NCBI GenBank assembly: GCA_964449895.1
Contig: CAYVBY010000001.1
Coordinates: 248,001-312,000, forward strand
Length of the DNA: 64,000 nt
Direction of reading: 5' to 3'
Source of the DNA: Intestinibacter sp964449895
GTDB taxonomy: Bacteria; Bacillota; Clostridia; Peptostreptococcales; Peptostreptococcaceae
Below the pieces are notes generated by a model. It was given only the letters and a program-made list of their open reading frames with translations, ran no database searches and was not told the origin of the DNA. This document shows positions 34,910 through 44,644 of this stretch, one piece after another; within the stretch, counting starts at the first letter, position 1, and each line of letters opens with the position of its first letter. The position numbers and the translations under genes are program-made.

Positions 34910-35977
34910 CTATCTTTTCTTGTTAGCCATTAGAACTTTTTCAAAAATTTCTTGATCTTCTACTGATTTACCAGTACCTATAGCAACACAATCAAGTGGA
35001 TATTCTGCTATGAAAACAGGCATTCCAGTTTCTTCTTTTACTAATAAATCAAGACCTTTTAATAAAGCTCCTCCTCCAGTTAACATGATTCCATTTTCCA
35101 TTAAGTCAGCTGCAAGTTCTGGTTTTGTTCTTTCTAAAGTTACTTTTATTCCATTTACTATTGAAGTAATAGGATCTTTTAAAGCATCTCTTATTTCTGC
35201 AGAAGATATATTTATTTTTTTAGGAAGACCTGTTACTAAGTCTCTACCGCTTATTTCAGAAGTTAATTCTTCACCATCTTTATAAGCTGAACCTATATTT
35301 ATTTTTACATCTTCAGCAGTTCTTTCACCTATTAATAAGTTGTATTCTTTTTTAACATAGTTTACTATAGACTCATCTAATTTATTTCCACCAATTCTTA
35401 TAGATTCAGCAGTATCTATACCACCTAATGATATTACAGCTATTTCTGATGTACCTCCACCAATATCAACAACCATATTACCTTCTGGTTCTTCTACTCT
35501 AAGACCTGCACCTATTGCTGCAGCCATTGGTTCTTCTATTAAGAAAACATCTTTAGCTCCTGCTTGTACAGCAGCTTCTTCTATAGCTTTTTTCTCAACT
35601 TCAGTAACTCCATATGGTACACATATAGCAATTCTTGCACTTACAACACCTTTTTTAGCTGTAGATTTTTGTATAAAGTAAGTTAACATTGATTGAGTTA
35701 TATCAAAATCAGCTATAACTCCATCTTTCATTGGTCTTATTGCTTTTATATTTCCTGGTGTTCTACCTATCATTCTTTTTGCTTCTTCACCAACTGCTAA
35801 AACATCTTTACTGTCATCTCTTATTGCTACAACAGATGGTTCTCTAAGTACTATACCTTGTCCTTTTATATATACTAATGTATTTGCAGTACCAAGGTCT
35901 ATTCCCATGTCTTTAGTCATTTTATTGAATCCAAAAAAAGATCCTTTTTGTTTTTTTTCTTTTTTTACAAATGCCAT
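34910..35977 (-). CDS. mreB: Actin-like rod shape protein MreB
   Basis: The 355 residues show actin-fold motifs: GIDLGTANTLVYIKGQGIVL (phosphate 1), DIGGGTSEIAVISLGGI (phosphate 2) and GIMLTGGGALLKGLD (adenosine). A lysine- and phenylalanine-rich N-terminal extension of about 23 residues precedes the core and could help membrane contact (inference). It polymerises on the membrane and guides cell-wall elongation. Confidence 0.95.
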   Translation of the reverse strand: MAFVKKEKKQKGSFFGFNKMTKDMGIDLGTANTLVYIKGQGIVLREPSVVAIRDDSKDVLAVGEEAKRMIGRTPGNIKAIRPMKDGVIADFDITQSMLTYFIQKSTAKKGVVSARIAICVPYGVTEVEKKAIEEAAVQAGAKDVFLIEEPMAAAIGAGLRVEEPEGNMVVDIGGGTSEIAVISLGGIDTAESIRIGGNKLDESIVNYVKKEYNLLIGERTAEDVKINIGSAYKDGEELTSEISGRDLVTGLPKKINISSAEIRDALKDPITSIVNGIKVTLERTKPELAADLMENGIMLTGGGALLKGLDLLVKEETGMPVFIAEYPLDCVAIGTGKSVEDQEIFEKVLMANKKR

Positions 35978-36009
35978 TTTTTAATGCTCCCTTCAATTAT
36001 TTCACTATA

Positions 36010-36717
36010 TCAAATCAACATATTTTCTTTAAAACTAAAATACGACCCATCACCTATAATTATATGGTCTATTACTTCAATGCCTATTATCTCTCCACAT
36101 TTGATAAGTCTGTTTGTAACTATCTTATCTTCTGAAGAAGGTGTCACATTTCCTGATGGATGATTATGCATTAATATAATCTTATTACTACTTCGTCTTA
36201 TTGCCGCTCTAAATACTTCTCTTGGATGGACTAATGAAGAATTTAAAGTACCTATTGAAATATCTATATCTGTAATTATTTCATTTTTTGTATTTAAAAG
36301 TACTATTTTAAAAATCTCCTTACTTTCGTATCTAAGTTTATCCATATAGTATTTATATATATCCCATGGATTTTTTATTTTGTATTTTTGCGGTATATAA
36401 CTAGATGCTCTTACTCCTAATTCTAATGCTGCTTTTATTTGAGCAGCTTTTGTAAGTCCAATTCCATCTACACTACATAGCTCTTCTATACTTATATCAT
36501 ATAACTCTTTAATATTTATTAATTTTTCCTTAAATATTTTTTCAGAAAGCTCTATAGCGTTATATTTTTTATTTCCAGTTCTAATAATAATAGCTAACAA
36601 TTCCGCATCAGATAGTGATTTAACACCTTTTGTCAGCATTTTTTCTCTAGGTCTATCATCTTTTGACATATCTTTTATACTAAGACCTTTATTTGATGTA
36701 TCTTGCAGATGAATCAT
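36010..36717 (-). CDS. radC: RadC/MPN+ (JAB) domain protein
   Basis: The 235 residues contain a helix-hairpin-helix region at about 20-90 (LSDAELLAIIIRTGNKKYNA and SVDGIGLTKAAQIKAALELG) and a JAMM metal motif with HNHPSGNVTPSSED near 180. It is named RadC for historical reasons; a repair role is disputed. It overlaps maf by 4 bases and precedes mreB, the usual maf-radC-mreB order. Confidence 0.93.
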   Translation of the reverse strand: MIHLQDTSNKGLSIKDMSKDDRPREKMLTKGVKSLSDAELLAIIIRTGNKKYNAIELSEKIFKEKLINIKELYDISIEELCSVDGIGLTKAAQIKAALELGVRASSYIPQKYKIKNPWDIYKYYMDKLRYESKEIFKIVLLNTKNEIITDIDISIGTLNSSLVHPREVFRAAIRRSSNKIILMHNHPSGNVTPSSEDKIVTNRLIKCGEIIGIEVIDHIIIGDGSYFSFKENMLI

Positions 36718-37298
36718 CCTCCATAAAATAGATTTATATTAAAGTTTTCTTTTAATAAATCACTTAGCCTTGAAATAGGTAGTCCAACTATATTAAAATA
36801 ATCACCTTGTATATGATCAACTAATAAAGCTCCATACCCTTGTATTCCATAAGCTCCTGCCTTATCTAATGATTCTTTTGTACTTATATAATCTTTAATA
36901 GAGTCCTCACTTAAATTTTTAAATGTTACATAGCTTACTACATAGTCTTTTACAATCTTATTTATACTTAAATTAATCAAACTAATACCAGTAATAACTT
37001 TATGGGTTTTATTTGATAAATTTTTTATCATATCATAAGCGTCTTGTTTATCTTTAGGTTTTCCTAAGACTTTATCTTCTAAGACAACTATGGTATCTGC
37101 TCCAATAACTAATTTGTCTTGATTGTATTTTGCTACATCAAATGCTTTTTCATATGCAAGTCTCATTACCATATTTTCAGGAGTTTCATTTTCAAAAAAT
37201 ACTTCATCTATATTGCTTTTCTCAATTGAAAATTGTAATTTCGTATTTTCTAAAATTTGTTTTCTCCTAGGTGATGCCGATGCTAATATAACTTCCAT
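36714..37298 (-). CDS. maf: Maf-like nucleoside triphosphate pyrophosphatase
   Basis: The 194 residues begin with the family signature ILASASPRRKQIL and carry GADTIVVLEDKVLGKPKD near 70-87 and DKAGAYGIQGYGALLVD near 140. Maf proteins hydrolyse non-canonical or pyrimidine NTPs and affect septation when overproduced. It is the first gene of the maf-radC-mreBCD-pbp2-minCDE-rodA run, behind AAAGGGTGAG. Confidence 0.94.
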   Translation of the reverse strand: MEVILASASPRRKQILENTKLQFSIEKSNIDEVFFENETPENMVMRLAYEKAFDVAKYNQDKLVIGADTIVVLEDKVLGKPKDKQDAYDMIKNLSNKTHKVITGISLINLSINKIVKDYVVSYVTFKNLSEDSIKDYISTKESLDKAGAYGIQGYGALLVDHIQGDYFNIVGLPISRLSDLLKENFNINLFYGG

Positions 37299-37461
37299 TT
37301 GCTCACCCTTTCACACTTTAATTTTGTACTAATTAAGTTTATCACTATATCGTAAAAATTTCAATCTTAATATAGACTCTTTTATTTCATAAATATTACA
37401 TTTTTATAAAAAAATGTATTGTATTTATAGAAAGCTTTAAATGATTTAATTTATTTATTCT

Positions 37462-37501
37462 AAAAAAAATAAAGGTATAGAAAACTATACCTTTATTTTA
37501 T
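37462..37501 (-). terminator. Terminator of the rnf operon
   Basis: AATAAAGGTATAG and CTATACCTTTATT form a 13-bp stem around AAAA, followed on the minus strand by a T-rich run. It lies just past rnfB. Confidence 0.82.
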
Positions 37502-37523
37502 CCATATTTTATTGTTTAATATC

Positions 37524-38498
37524 TTAATCTACTAATTTTATAGCGTCTTTTTTACATTTTGCCATACATAAGTGACAGCCTTTACATTTTTCTAAGTCTA
37601 CTTTATGTGGTTGTTTTTTGTCACCTTCTATAGCTCCAAATGGACAAACTCTAGCACAAGCTGTACAGCCTATACATTTTCCTTCATCTATTTGAACTTT
37701 ACGTCTATCTGATACATCTCCAGATATTATATTCTTTGGACATTTAACTGCACATTCTTTACATCCTATACACTTAGAATAATCTATTGTAGCTAAGTTA
37801 TTTTCTACAGTTATTGCACCAACTGGACAAGCTTTTTCACAAGCTTTACATCCTATACATCCAGCAGAACATTTAGCTTTAACAACTTTACCTGGATCTT
37901 TAGATTTACATTCAACAGCAACATCTTTGTTAGCTGGTTTTTTATCTATTATTCCTTTTGGACATGCTTCTATACATTTTCCACAAAGAACACATTGATC
38001 TTCATTTACTACAGCTACACCATCAACTATTGATATTCCTCCAAATCCACAAGCTGTTACACAAGTACCAAGTCCTAAACAACCGAAACTACAATCTTTT
38101 GGACCACCTATTAAAGCTATAGCTGCTCTACAATCTTGTATACCTTGATATTCATATTTGTTTACTGCACTTGAACAAGTACCTTTACACATAACATGTG
38201 CAACCATTCTTTCTCCTGCCTCAGCTGAAACTCCCATGATTTCTCCAATTTTTGCGGCTACTGCTGGACCACCAACTGGACAAGCATTTACAGGTGCTTC
38301 ACCCTTTACTATAGCAGCTGCTACACCTCCACAACCTGGGTATCCACAACCACCACAGTTTGCTCCAGGAAGTACTTCAAGTATTTTAGCTTCTCTTTCA
38401 TCAACTTCAACTGCGAATTTTTGTGCAGCGAAAGCTAAAACAGCACCAAATATTAATCCCATTATTCCTAATAATATGACTGCTTTTAATATTTCCAC
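37524..38498 (-). CDS. rnfB: Rnf complex iron-sulfur subunit RnfB
   Basis: The 324 residues have one N-terminal membrane helix, then the CxxCxxxxC...P cluster domain (GANCGGCGYPGCGG near 45-58), and multiple ferredoxin-type motifs (CVLCGKCIEACPKG, CIGCKACEKACP, CIGCKECAVKCP, CIGCTACARVCP, CKGCHLCMAKC). That is many more clusters than in proteobacterial RnfB and typical of Clostridia. It is thought to be the ferredoxin entry site of the ion-pumping complex. It is the last gene of the operon rnfCDGEAB. Confidence 0.95.
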   Translation of the reverse strand: MEILKAVILLGIMGLIFGAVLAFAAQKFAVEVDEREAKILEVLPGANCGGCGYPGCGGVAAAIVKGEAPVNACPVGGPAVAAKIGEIMGVSAEAGERMVAHVMCKGTCSSAVNKYEYQGIQDCRAAIALIGGPKDCSFGCLGLGTCVTACGFGGISIVDGVAVVNEDQCVLCGKCIEACPKGIIDKKPANKDVAVECKSKDPGKVVKAKCSAGCIGCKACEKACPVGAITVENNLATIDYSKCIGCKECAVKCPKNIISGDVSDRRKVQIDEGKCIGCTACARVCPFGAIEGDKKQPHKVDLEKCKGCHLCMAKCKKDAIKLVD

Positions 38499-38517
38499 AA
38501 TACTTCACCTCCTGTTT

Positions 38518-39093
38518 TTATAGTTTTATTAATCCTGTGAATCCTAAGAAAGCTATTGACATTAATGCTGCAGATATTAATGTTATTGGATATCCCTTAA
38601 ATGCATCTGGAATATCTGCAAGTTCTAATCTTTCTCTAATTCCTGCAAATAAAACTATTGCTAATGTGAAACCTAAACCTGCACCTGTACCATTTATTAG
38701 TGTTGCTACTATATTATAGTTATTTTGAACGTTAACAAGTGCTATCCCTAAAACTGCGCAGTTTGTAGTTATAAGAGGTAAGTAAACACCTAATGCTTGA
38801 TATAAAGCTGGACTCATTTTTTTAAGTGCCATTTCAACAAATTGAACTATTGAAGCTATTACAAGTATAAATGCTATAGTCTGTAAAAACTCAGTTCCTG
38901 TTTTTACTAATATCATTTGTACAAAATATGTTATTAAAGAAGCTAAAGCTAAAACAAATGTAACTGCAGCTCCCATACCTGCTGCTGTATCTACTTTCTT
39001 AGAAACACCTAAGAAAGGACATATACCTAAGAATTGTGATGTTATAACGTTGTTAACAAGAACAATACTTAGTAATAAAAGAATATAATACAT
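38518..39093 (-). CDS. rnfA: Rnf complex membrane subunit RnfA
   Basis: The 191 residues form six membrane helices of the RnfA/NqrE family (VLVNNVITSQFLGICPFLGVSKKVDTA is split by the typical cysteine; TTNCAVLGIALVN near 108). Together with RnfE it forms the inverted membrane core holding an iron-sulfur centre. It lies in order between rnfE and rnfB. Confidence 0.95.
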   Translation of the reverse strand: MYYILLLLSIVLVNNVITSQFLGICPFLGVSKKVDTAAGMGAAVTFVLALASLITYFVQMILVKTGTEFLQTIAFILVIASIVQFVEMALKKMSPALYQALGVYLPLITTNCAVLGIALVNVQNNYNIVATLINGTGAGLGFTLAIVLFAGIRERLELADIPDAFKGYPITLISAALMSIAFLGFTGLIKL

Positions 39094-39112
39094 AATATCT
39101 CCCTCCTACTAA

Positions 39113-39706
39113 TTAAGCGCTTTTCTTTACAACTTTATTAAATATTGCCATTAAGAATCCTAATGTTAAGAATGCCCCTGGAGGTAATATGAATAATAAA
39201 GCTGGTTGGTAAGAAGCTCCAAATATACTAAATCCAAATATACTTCCTGCTCCTAATATTTCTCTTACTGCTCCTAAAACTGTAAGAGCTACAGTAAATC
39301 CAAGACCCATACCTAAACCATCTACTGCAGAAGCAACTGCTCCGTTTTTAGATGCAAAACTTTCAGCACGAGCAAGTATTATACAGTTAACAACTATTAA
39401 TGGAATATATAATCCAAGTGCACTATCAAGTGCTGGTATATATGCTTTTAAAAGCATTTGTACTATTGTAACGAAAGTAGCTATAACAACTACGAACGCT
39501 GGTATTCTTATTTTATCTGGTATTACTTTTCTAAGTAAAGATATAGCTATGTTTGAACAAGCTAAAACTACTGTTGTTGAAAGTCCCATACCTAAACCAT
39601 TTAAAGCAGCACTTGTAACAGCTAGAGTAGGACACATACCTATTACTTGTACAAAGGTTGGATTCTCATCGATAATACCATTTTTAAATACTTTTCCTAG
39701 ATTCAT
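39113..39706 (-). CDS. rnfE: Rnf complex membrane subunit RnfE
   Basis: The 197 residues form a multi-helix protein of the RnfE/NqrD family: NPTFVQVIGMCPTLAVTSAA near 16-35 and LIVVNCIILARAESFASKNG near 101-120, carrying the conserved cysteines of the membrane iron-sulfur site. It is paired with RnfA. Confidence 0.95.
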   Translation of the reverse strand: MNLGKVFKNGIIDENPTFVQVIGMCPTLAVTSAALNGLGMGLSTTVVLACSNIAISLLRKVIPDKIRIPAFVVVIATFVTIVQMLLKAYIPALDSALGLYIPLIVVNCIILARAESFASKNGAVASAVDGLGMGLGFTVALTVLGAVREILGAGSIFGFSIFGASYQPALLFILPPGAFLTLGFLMAIFNKVVKKSA

Positions 39707-39727
39707 ATCTTAAAATCCCCCTATCGA

Positions 39728-40300
39728 TTATTTTAAAGAGCTATAAACTTCTATTGCAGCATTAACTCCGCTAGTTACTGCAGATGAAGTTATAGTAGCT
39801 CCAGATATTGCTATAATTTCTGTGTCACCAGGAGTTCCATTTTTTATAACTGAAAGTGCTTCAGCTGGTTTTCCTTTATATTGATCACTAAATGATGGAT
39901 CAGTTGCTTTAGCTCCTAAACCTGGAGTTTCTGAGTTACTAACAACATTTATTCCTGATACTTGATTATTTGTTGCATCAATACCTACCATTAATTCTAT
40001 AGCTCCACCATAACCTGATGGTAAAACTTTAAGTGTATATCCAACTACATTTCCAGAACCGTCAAGAGCTTTATATACTTCTGCTACTTCAACACCTTGA
40101 GAATTATCAACTTTTGCATCTGATACTAATTCAAATGTTTCTGCTGTTTCTAAAACTAATTTTCTAGCTTCTGCATTTGCTTCTTCACTTCTTTTTGCTA
40201 TAGTACCAGCTGTTACACTATTAGTAAAAGCTAATAATAATGCAGCTACTGCACTTATTATTAATAAATTTAGTCCTAATTTAATCATATCTTTGCCCAT
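39728..40300 (-). CDS. rnfG: Rnf complex FMN-binding subunit RnfG
   Basis: The 190 residues have one N-terminal membrane helix (about 8-27) and an FMN-binding domain with the covalent flavinylation motif ISGATITSS; Thr169 in SGAT is the expected acceptor, modified by ApbE. It passes electrons across the membrane within Rnf. Its ATG overlaps the end of rnfD. Confidence 0.94.
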   Translation of the reverse strand: MGKDMIKLGLNLLIISAVAALLLAFTNSVTAGTIAKRSEEANAEARKLVLETAETFELVSDAKVDNSQGVEVAEVYKALDGSGNVVGYTLKVLPSGYGGAIELMVGIDATNNQVSGINVVSNSETPGLGAKATDPSFSDQYKGKPAEALSVIKNGTPGDTEIIAISGATITSSAVTSGVNAAIEVYSSLK

Positions 40301-41283
40301 TATTTAGCCACCTCCCCAAAGACTCTGTTATTAACATATTTGTCTATAAGTGGAGTCATAACGTTGGCTAATAATATAGAATATGAACAACCTTCTGGAT
40401 ATCCACCATATAATCTAATTACTGAACATATTACACCTGCTAAAACTGCATATATTATTTGACCTTTTTTAGTCATAGGAGATGTTGTATAGTCTGTTAA
40501 CATGAAGAAACCACCTAACATAACACCACCTGCTAATATTTGAGCTACTGCAAATTCTATGTTAAACCCACCTAATAAGAAAGTTAATACAAATATTGTT
40601 ACTAAATAACAAACTGGCATAATATAACTTATAATTCCTTTATATATTAAATAAATTCCTCCAAGTAATATTAATACTGCACATGTTTCACCAACACATC
40701 CACCTATATTACCTATAAACATATCTAACATTGTTATATTATTATCTGCTAATCCTTGAAGACCTGCTGCTCCTGATTTTAAGAAGCTAAGTGGAGTAGC
40801 AGTTGTTACTGCATCTGAAGCTGCTGTTGTACTAACCCAATTAACACCTGTTTGAGTCCATTTAGTCATTGCAACTGGGAATGATGCAAGTAAGAATGCT
40901 CTACCTGCAAGTGCAGGGTTAACAAAGTTGTTTCCTATTCCACCAAATACCATTTTAACAACGATAATTGAGAATACGCCACCCATTAAACACATCCACC
41001 AAGGAAGTGAAGCTGGTACGTTAAATGCTAATAATAAACCTGTAACTACTGCTGAAAAATCACCAATAGTAGATTTTTGTTTAGTTATTTTTTCCCATAT
41101 AAGTTCAGATCCAACTGTACCTAATATACAGAAAAACATAACATATAATGCGCTTAATCTAAAGTAATATACACCTGCAAGTGCTGCTGGTAAAAGCGCA
41201 ATTACTACTTGTTTCATTATATAAGAAGTATCTTCATTACTTCTAATGTGAGGTGATGATGACACTATAAACTTATTTTCCAT
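40300..41283 (-). CDS. rnfD: Rnf complex membrane subunit RnfD
   Basis: The 327 residues have nine or ten membrane helices (RnfD/NqrB family). SSPHIRSNEDTSYIMKQVV is at the start, and a flavinylation-type site in DAVTTATPLSF lies near 160, where FMN is bound by phosphoester on threonine. NFVNPALAGRAFLLASFP near 120 is a family hallmark. RnfD is thought to contribute to the ion channel. Confidence 0.95.
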   Translation of the reverse strand: MENKFIVSSSPHIRSNEDTSYIMKQVVIALLPAALAGVYYFRLSALYVMFFCILGTVGSELIWEKITKQKSTIGDFSAVVTGLLLAFNVPASLPWWMCLMGGVFSIIVVKMVFGGIGNNFVNPALAGRAFLLASFPVAMTKWTQTGVNWVSTTAASDAVTTATPLSFLKSGAAGLQGLADNNITMLDMFIGNIGGCVGETCAVLILLGGIYLIYKGIISYIMPVCYLVTIFVLTFLLGGFNIEFAVAQILAGGVMLGGFFMLTDYTTSPMTKKGQIIYAVLAGVICSVIRLYGGYPEGCSYSILLANVMTPLIDKYVNNRVFGEVAK

Positions 41284-41313
41284 GTTTATTCCCCCCGATA
41301 TTTATTTTGCTAT

Positions 41314-42660
41314 TTATTTAGCTGCTTGAGCTTGTTGTTTTCTACGTTTTGCTTGTATTTGACGTTTAGCATTTCTTATAGATTCTACTAAAGGTCTTCT
41401 TGCTGGACATATAAATGAACATGATCCACATTCTATACAATCCATAGCTCTATGTTCTTCGGCTCTATCAAAATCACCTTTAAGTGAATTTGCACTTATG
41501 TATAAAGGTTGTAAAAATGCTGGACATACATCTGTACATCTACCACATCTTAAGCAGTTAGTTGGTTCAGGAAGTCTAGCTTTTTCTTCTGATAAGCATA
41601 ATATACCTGAAGTACCTTTTGTACTTGCTGCTTGAGTAGTATATTGAGCGTTCCCCATCATAGGTCCACCTAATATAACTTTGCCTACATTTATATCATC
41701 CTTGAAGCCACCACATTGTTCTATTATTTCACATACTGGTGTTCCAACTTTTGTTATTAAGTTTTTAGGTTCTTTTATAGCATCACCTGTAATAGTTGTT
41801 ATTCTTTCTATTAAAGGTAATCCTGTTTGTATTGATTTTGCAATTTGAGCTGATGTACCAACATTTGTAACTACAGCACCTGCAGCTGCTGGTAATGCTC
41901 CAGATGGAACTTCTCTTCCGCCTGTACATGCATATATAAGTTGTTTTTCAGCACCTTGTGGATATTTTATTTCAAGTCCAACAACTTCTATTTCTGGATA
42001 CGCTTCAGCTGCTTTAGTAACAGCTTCTATAGCATCTGGTTTATTTACTTCTATACCAATGTATCCTTTTTTAACATCTAATGCTTTCATAATTGCTCTT
42101 AAACCAAAAACAACATCTTCTGGCATTTCAAGCATTAATCTATGGTCAGCTGTTAAATAAGGTTCACATTCAGCACCATTTAAAATTATAACGTCTATAT
42201 TTGCATCTGGTGGAGGTGATAATTTAACGTGTGTTGGGAATGTTGCCCCACCCATACCAACGATACCTGCATCTTTAATAATGTCAATTATTTCTTTTGG
42301 CTCTAAACTTTCTAAATCACCATGTGGTTTAACGCTTTCATGAAGTTCTTCGTTAAAATCATTTTCTATAACTATACATTGTCCAATTCCACCTGGAACC
42401 TCATGCATTTGTATAGCAACAACTTTTCCTGAAACTGATGAATGAACATTTGCTGATACAAAGCCACCTGCTTGTCCTATGATCTGACCTTTTTTAACTA
42501 GATCGCCAACTTCTACTATAGGTTTTGCTGGAGCACCTATATGTTGTTGAAGAGGAATGTAAACAGTTTTTGGAGCTTCGGCTTTTGCAAGAGCTACTTT
42601 GTTTGTATACTCTTTATTATATGGAGGATGTATACCTCCCTTGAATGTTAAGAGTCTCAT
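41314..42660 (-). CDS. rnfC: Rnf complex NADH-binding subunit RnfC
   Basis: The 448 residues show an N-terminal SLBB-like region (KGGIHPPYNKEYTN), an NADH/FMN Rossmann part (GMGGATFPTHVKL near 137) and two 4Fe-4S motifs near the C-terminus (CLRCGRCTDVCP, CIECGSCSFICP). It exchanges electrons with NAD+. It is the first gene of rnfCDGEAB, behind AGGGGG. Confidence 0.95.
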   Translation of the reverse strand: MRLLTFKGGIHPPYNKEYTNKVALAKAEAPKTVYIPLQQHIGAPAKPIVEVGDLVKKGQIIGQAGGFVSANVHSSVSGKVVAIQMHEVPGGIGQCIVIENDFNEELHESVKPHGDLESLEPKEIIDIIKDAGIVGMGGATFPTHVKLSPPPDANIDVIILNGAECEPYLTADHRLMLEMPEDVVFGLRAIMKALDVKKGYIGIEVNKPDAIEAVTKAAEAYPEIEVVGLEIKYPQGAEKQLIYACTGGREVPSGALPAAAGAVVTNVGTSAQIAKSIQTGLPLIERITTITGDAIKEPKNLITKVGTPVCEIIEQCGGFKDDINVGKVILGGPMMGNAQYTTQAASTKGTSGILCLSEEKARLPEPTNCLRCGRCTDVCPAFLQPLYISANSLKGDFDRAEEHRAMDCIECGSCSFICPARRPLVESIRNAKRQIQAKRRKQQAQAAK

Positions 42661-42727
42661 TTTTATTTACCCCCTGTCTTTTTATATAGCATTTCTTTTT
42701 TATATATACATATAGTATACTATATTT

Positions 42728-42752
42728 AGGGTCAAAATTTAACAATTGTTAA
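42728..42752 (-). promoter_or_regulatory. Palindromic candidate operator upstream of rnfC
   Basis: TTAACAATTGTTAA (42739-42752) is a perfect 14-bp palindrome about 80 bases before rnfC, next to TTGACC (42733-42728) and a TATACT -10-like box. It contains the Rex half-site TTGTTAA, but in back-to-back order and not the full TTGTTAAnnnnTTAACAA layout. It could be bound by Rex or another redox regulator. Confidence 0.35.
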
Positions 42753-42865
42753 TTATTTATCTCAATTATTAGTATTTTTTAAATATTTATAAAAAAAAGA
42801 CATTATACAAATAATTAAATTTTTATATAAATATTTAAAATTTAAATAAAAAAATTTTTCAAAAA

Positions 42866-42899
42866 TAAAAAAAAGGTCGAAAAAATCAACCTTTTTTAT
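42866..42899 (-). terminator. Terminator of the SPOR-domain gene
   Basis: AAAAAAGGT and ACCTTTTTT (with one inner mismatch) form the stem, and the minus strand continues into a T-rich run. It overlaps the stop codon region. Confidence 0.65.
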
Positions 42900-43780
42900 T
42901 TCATAGCGTTTATAAATTCTAAATATTCATGTATGGAAAATATCAATAATCCTTCACTTTTATAAATATTTTCTTTATCTAAATATTGTAAAGATAATAA
43001 AATATTTCTCTTAATTTGTGAAGTATAAGACAATAATTTTTGTTTAAAATCATCTAATCCATCATAATCTATTTTTTTTAACTCTTGGTCTAATTTACTT
43101 AAGATTTTTTCTCTTTCATTTAAAATTTCTTTATATTTTTCGACACTAATGTTATTTTTATTTAAATAATTAGATTCTTCCTCATAACTTTTTAATAATT
43201 CATTTAGATAAGTAGCTATATTATTCATATAAGCATAATCCTCTGTATATTCTAATGATAATACTGGAATTTCTGTTTTTACTAAAAAAGCATCACTAAA
43301 TGTTTCTTTTATGTATGTACTTTTATTTCTTATATCATCTTCTTCAAATGATATATAAGCTTGAGTTTTATTAACTCCATCTATACTTAAAGTTGAATAT
43401 GGAATTTTTTTGTCTTCTAATTTTTTTTCAACTAATTTTAATTCTTCTTTATTATCAAATGAACCAACTTGTAAAAGATATACATTTATACCTTCTACAA
43501 TTGCAACTTTACTTTCATTTGATGTTTTATTTTCTTTTTTTTGTATTGTTTCTTCTTTTTCTTCAAAGGTTTCAGTGTTTAAATCTTTCCAAAAATATAA
43601 TTTATCTACAAATAACAATATATTTTTAGAAATAAAATTATCTTTTAATACTTCATCTACTTTTATTTTTTTATATGCATACCCTCCTATTAAAATAATA
43701 CAAAGTAGAATTGTTATATATTTTCTAAAATTAAACTTATGTCTTTTATTCAATCCTCTGTATATCTTTTTATTACTCAT
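42896..43780 (-). CDS. SPOR-domain membrane protein
   Basis: The 294 residues have a basic N-terminus, one membrane helix (about 21-36), a linker rich in Glu and Lys (about 68-92), and a SPOR-like domain beginning VYLLQVGSFDNKEELKLVEK (about 100-165). The SPOR fold binds denuded peptidoglycan at septa or in spore engulfment. The C-terminal 120 residues are helical and unrecognised. It is a single gene between rnfC and an EEP-family gene. Confidence 0.75.
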   Translation of the reverse strand: MSNKKIYRGLNKRHKFNFRKYITILLCIILIGGYAYKKIKVDEVLKDNFISKNILLFVDKLYFWKDLNTETFEEKEETIQKKENKTSNESKVAIVEGINVYLLQVGSFDNKEELKLVEKKLEDKKIPYSTLSIDGVNKTQAYISFEEDDIRNKSTYIKETFSDAFLVKTEIPVLSLEYTEDYAYMNNIATYLNELLKSYEEESNYLNKNNISVEKYKEILNEREKILSKLDQELKKIDYDGLDDFKQKLLSYTSQIKRNILLSLQYLDKENIYKSEGLLIFSIHEYLEFINAMK

Positions 43781-43851
43781 TAGTTAATCCCCCTTAAATA
43801 TTATTTGTATAATTATATTTAAAAGAAATTGTTTTTATGAATACTTATATA

Positions 43852-44613
43852 CTATAAATAAAATTTTGCCATTATAGGATAATGATCTGACATTCTCTCT
43901 TTTAATACTTCATATGATTTTATTTCTATATTATTAGATACAAACATATAGTCTATTCTCTCAAGACCGATTGAAAATGTAAGAATATTTGACTTATTTA
44001 GTTCTTGTGCTACATCTTTTATATCTCTGTTCTTTAAAATTATATCAGCTTGATTAAAATCTCCTAAAATTATAAAATATTCTTTTTTTATATTTTTTAT
44101 ATAACTTTCCAATTCTTTTATTTGTTTATCTCTTTCTTTATCCTCTAACCCTAAATGAACATTTATTATATGTAATTTTTTATTTTTTACAGATACAATA
44201 GTATCTATAAATCCTCTTTGTTCTTTTGCACTACTTAAATAAATATGTTTTTCATCGATTATTTTATATTTTGAATAAGTAGCTAAACCATAATTTGTAT
44301 TATTATTTACTACATTTGCTCCAAAATGAGAATACATATTTAACTCTTCTTTTAAACTACTTACTTGAAATCCTATTTTAGATGATTCATTTACTTCTTG
44401 AAGACAAATAATATCAACTTTACTTTTTTTCAAAAAATTTATTGTGTCAAATAAAGTTGGAATCATATTTTTGTCAGTTCCACTATGTATATTATAGCTA
44501 ATAATGCTAATTTCTACTTTATCTAAATCAGAAGGCCTGATGACTATTATTTGACTAGATATAAATATAATAACTATTAAAAATATAAATTTTAAAAATT
44601 TTATCTTATTCAC
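43852..44613 (-). CDS. Endonuclease/exonuclease/phosphatase family protein, membrane-anchored
   Basis: The 253 residues start with an uncleaved-looking hydrophobic segment (about 8-25). The EEP fold follows, with motifs ISYNIHSGT, ICLQEVNE (metal Glu), LATYSKY, INVHLG, ILGDFNQ (Asp-Asn) and SDHYPI (catalytic Asp-His). The set is complete, so activity is expected, but the substrate (nucleic acid, phospholipid or other phosphodiester) cannot be told. The location would be the outer face of the membrane. Confidence 0.82.
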   Translation of the reverse strand: MNKIKFLKFIFLIVIIFISSQIIVIRPSDLDKVEISIISYNIHSGTDKNMIPTLFDTINFLKKSKVDIICLQEVNESSKIGFQVSSLKEELNMYSHFGANVVNNNTNYGLATYSKYKIIDEKHIYLSSAKEQRGFIDTIVSVKNKKLHIINVHLGLEDKERDKQIKELESYIKNIKKEYFIILGDFNQADIILKNRDIKDVAQELNKSNILTFSIGLERIDYMFVSNNIEIKSYEVLKERMSDHYPIMAKFYL

Positions 44614-44644
44614 TTCCTTTCTTTTGATAAGAAAATGTTTATTT

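Noticed and set aside
34383..34955. 190-codon plus-strand frame opposite mreC
   Set aside because: It is antisense to the intact mreC and has no start signals or recognisable domain.
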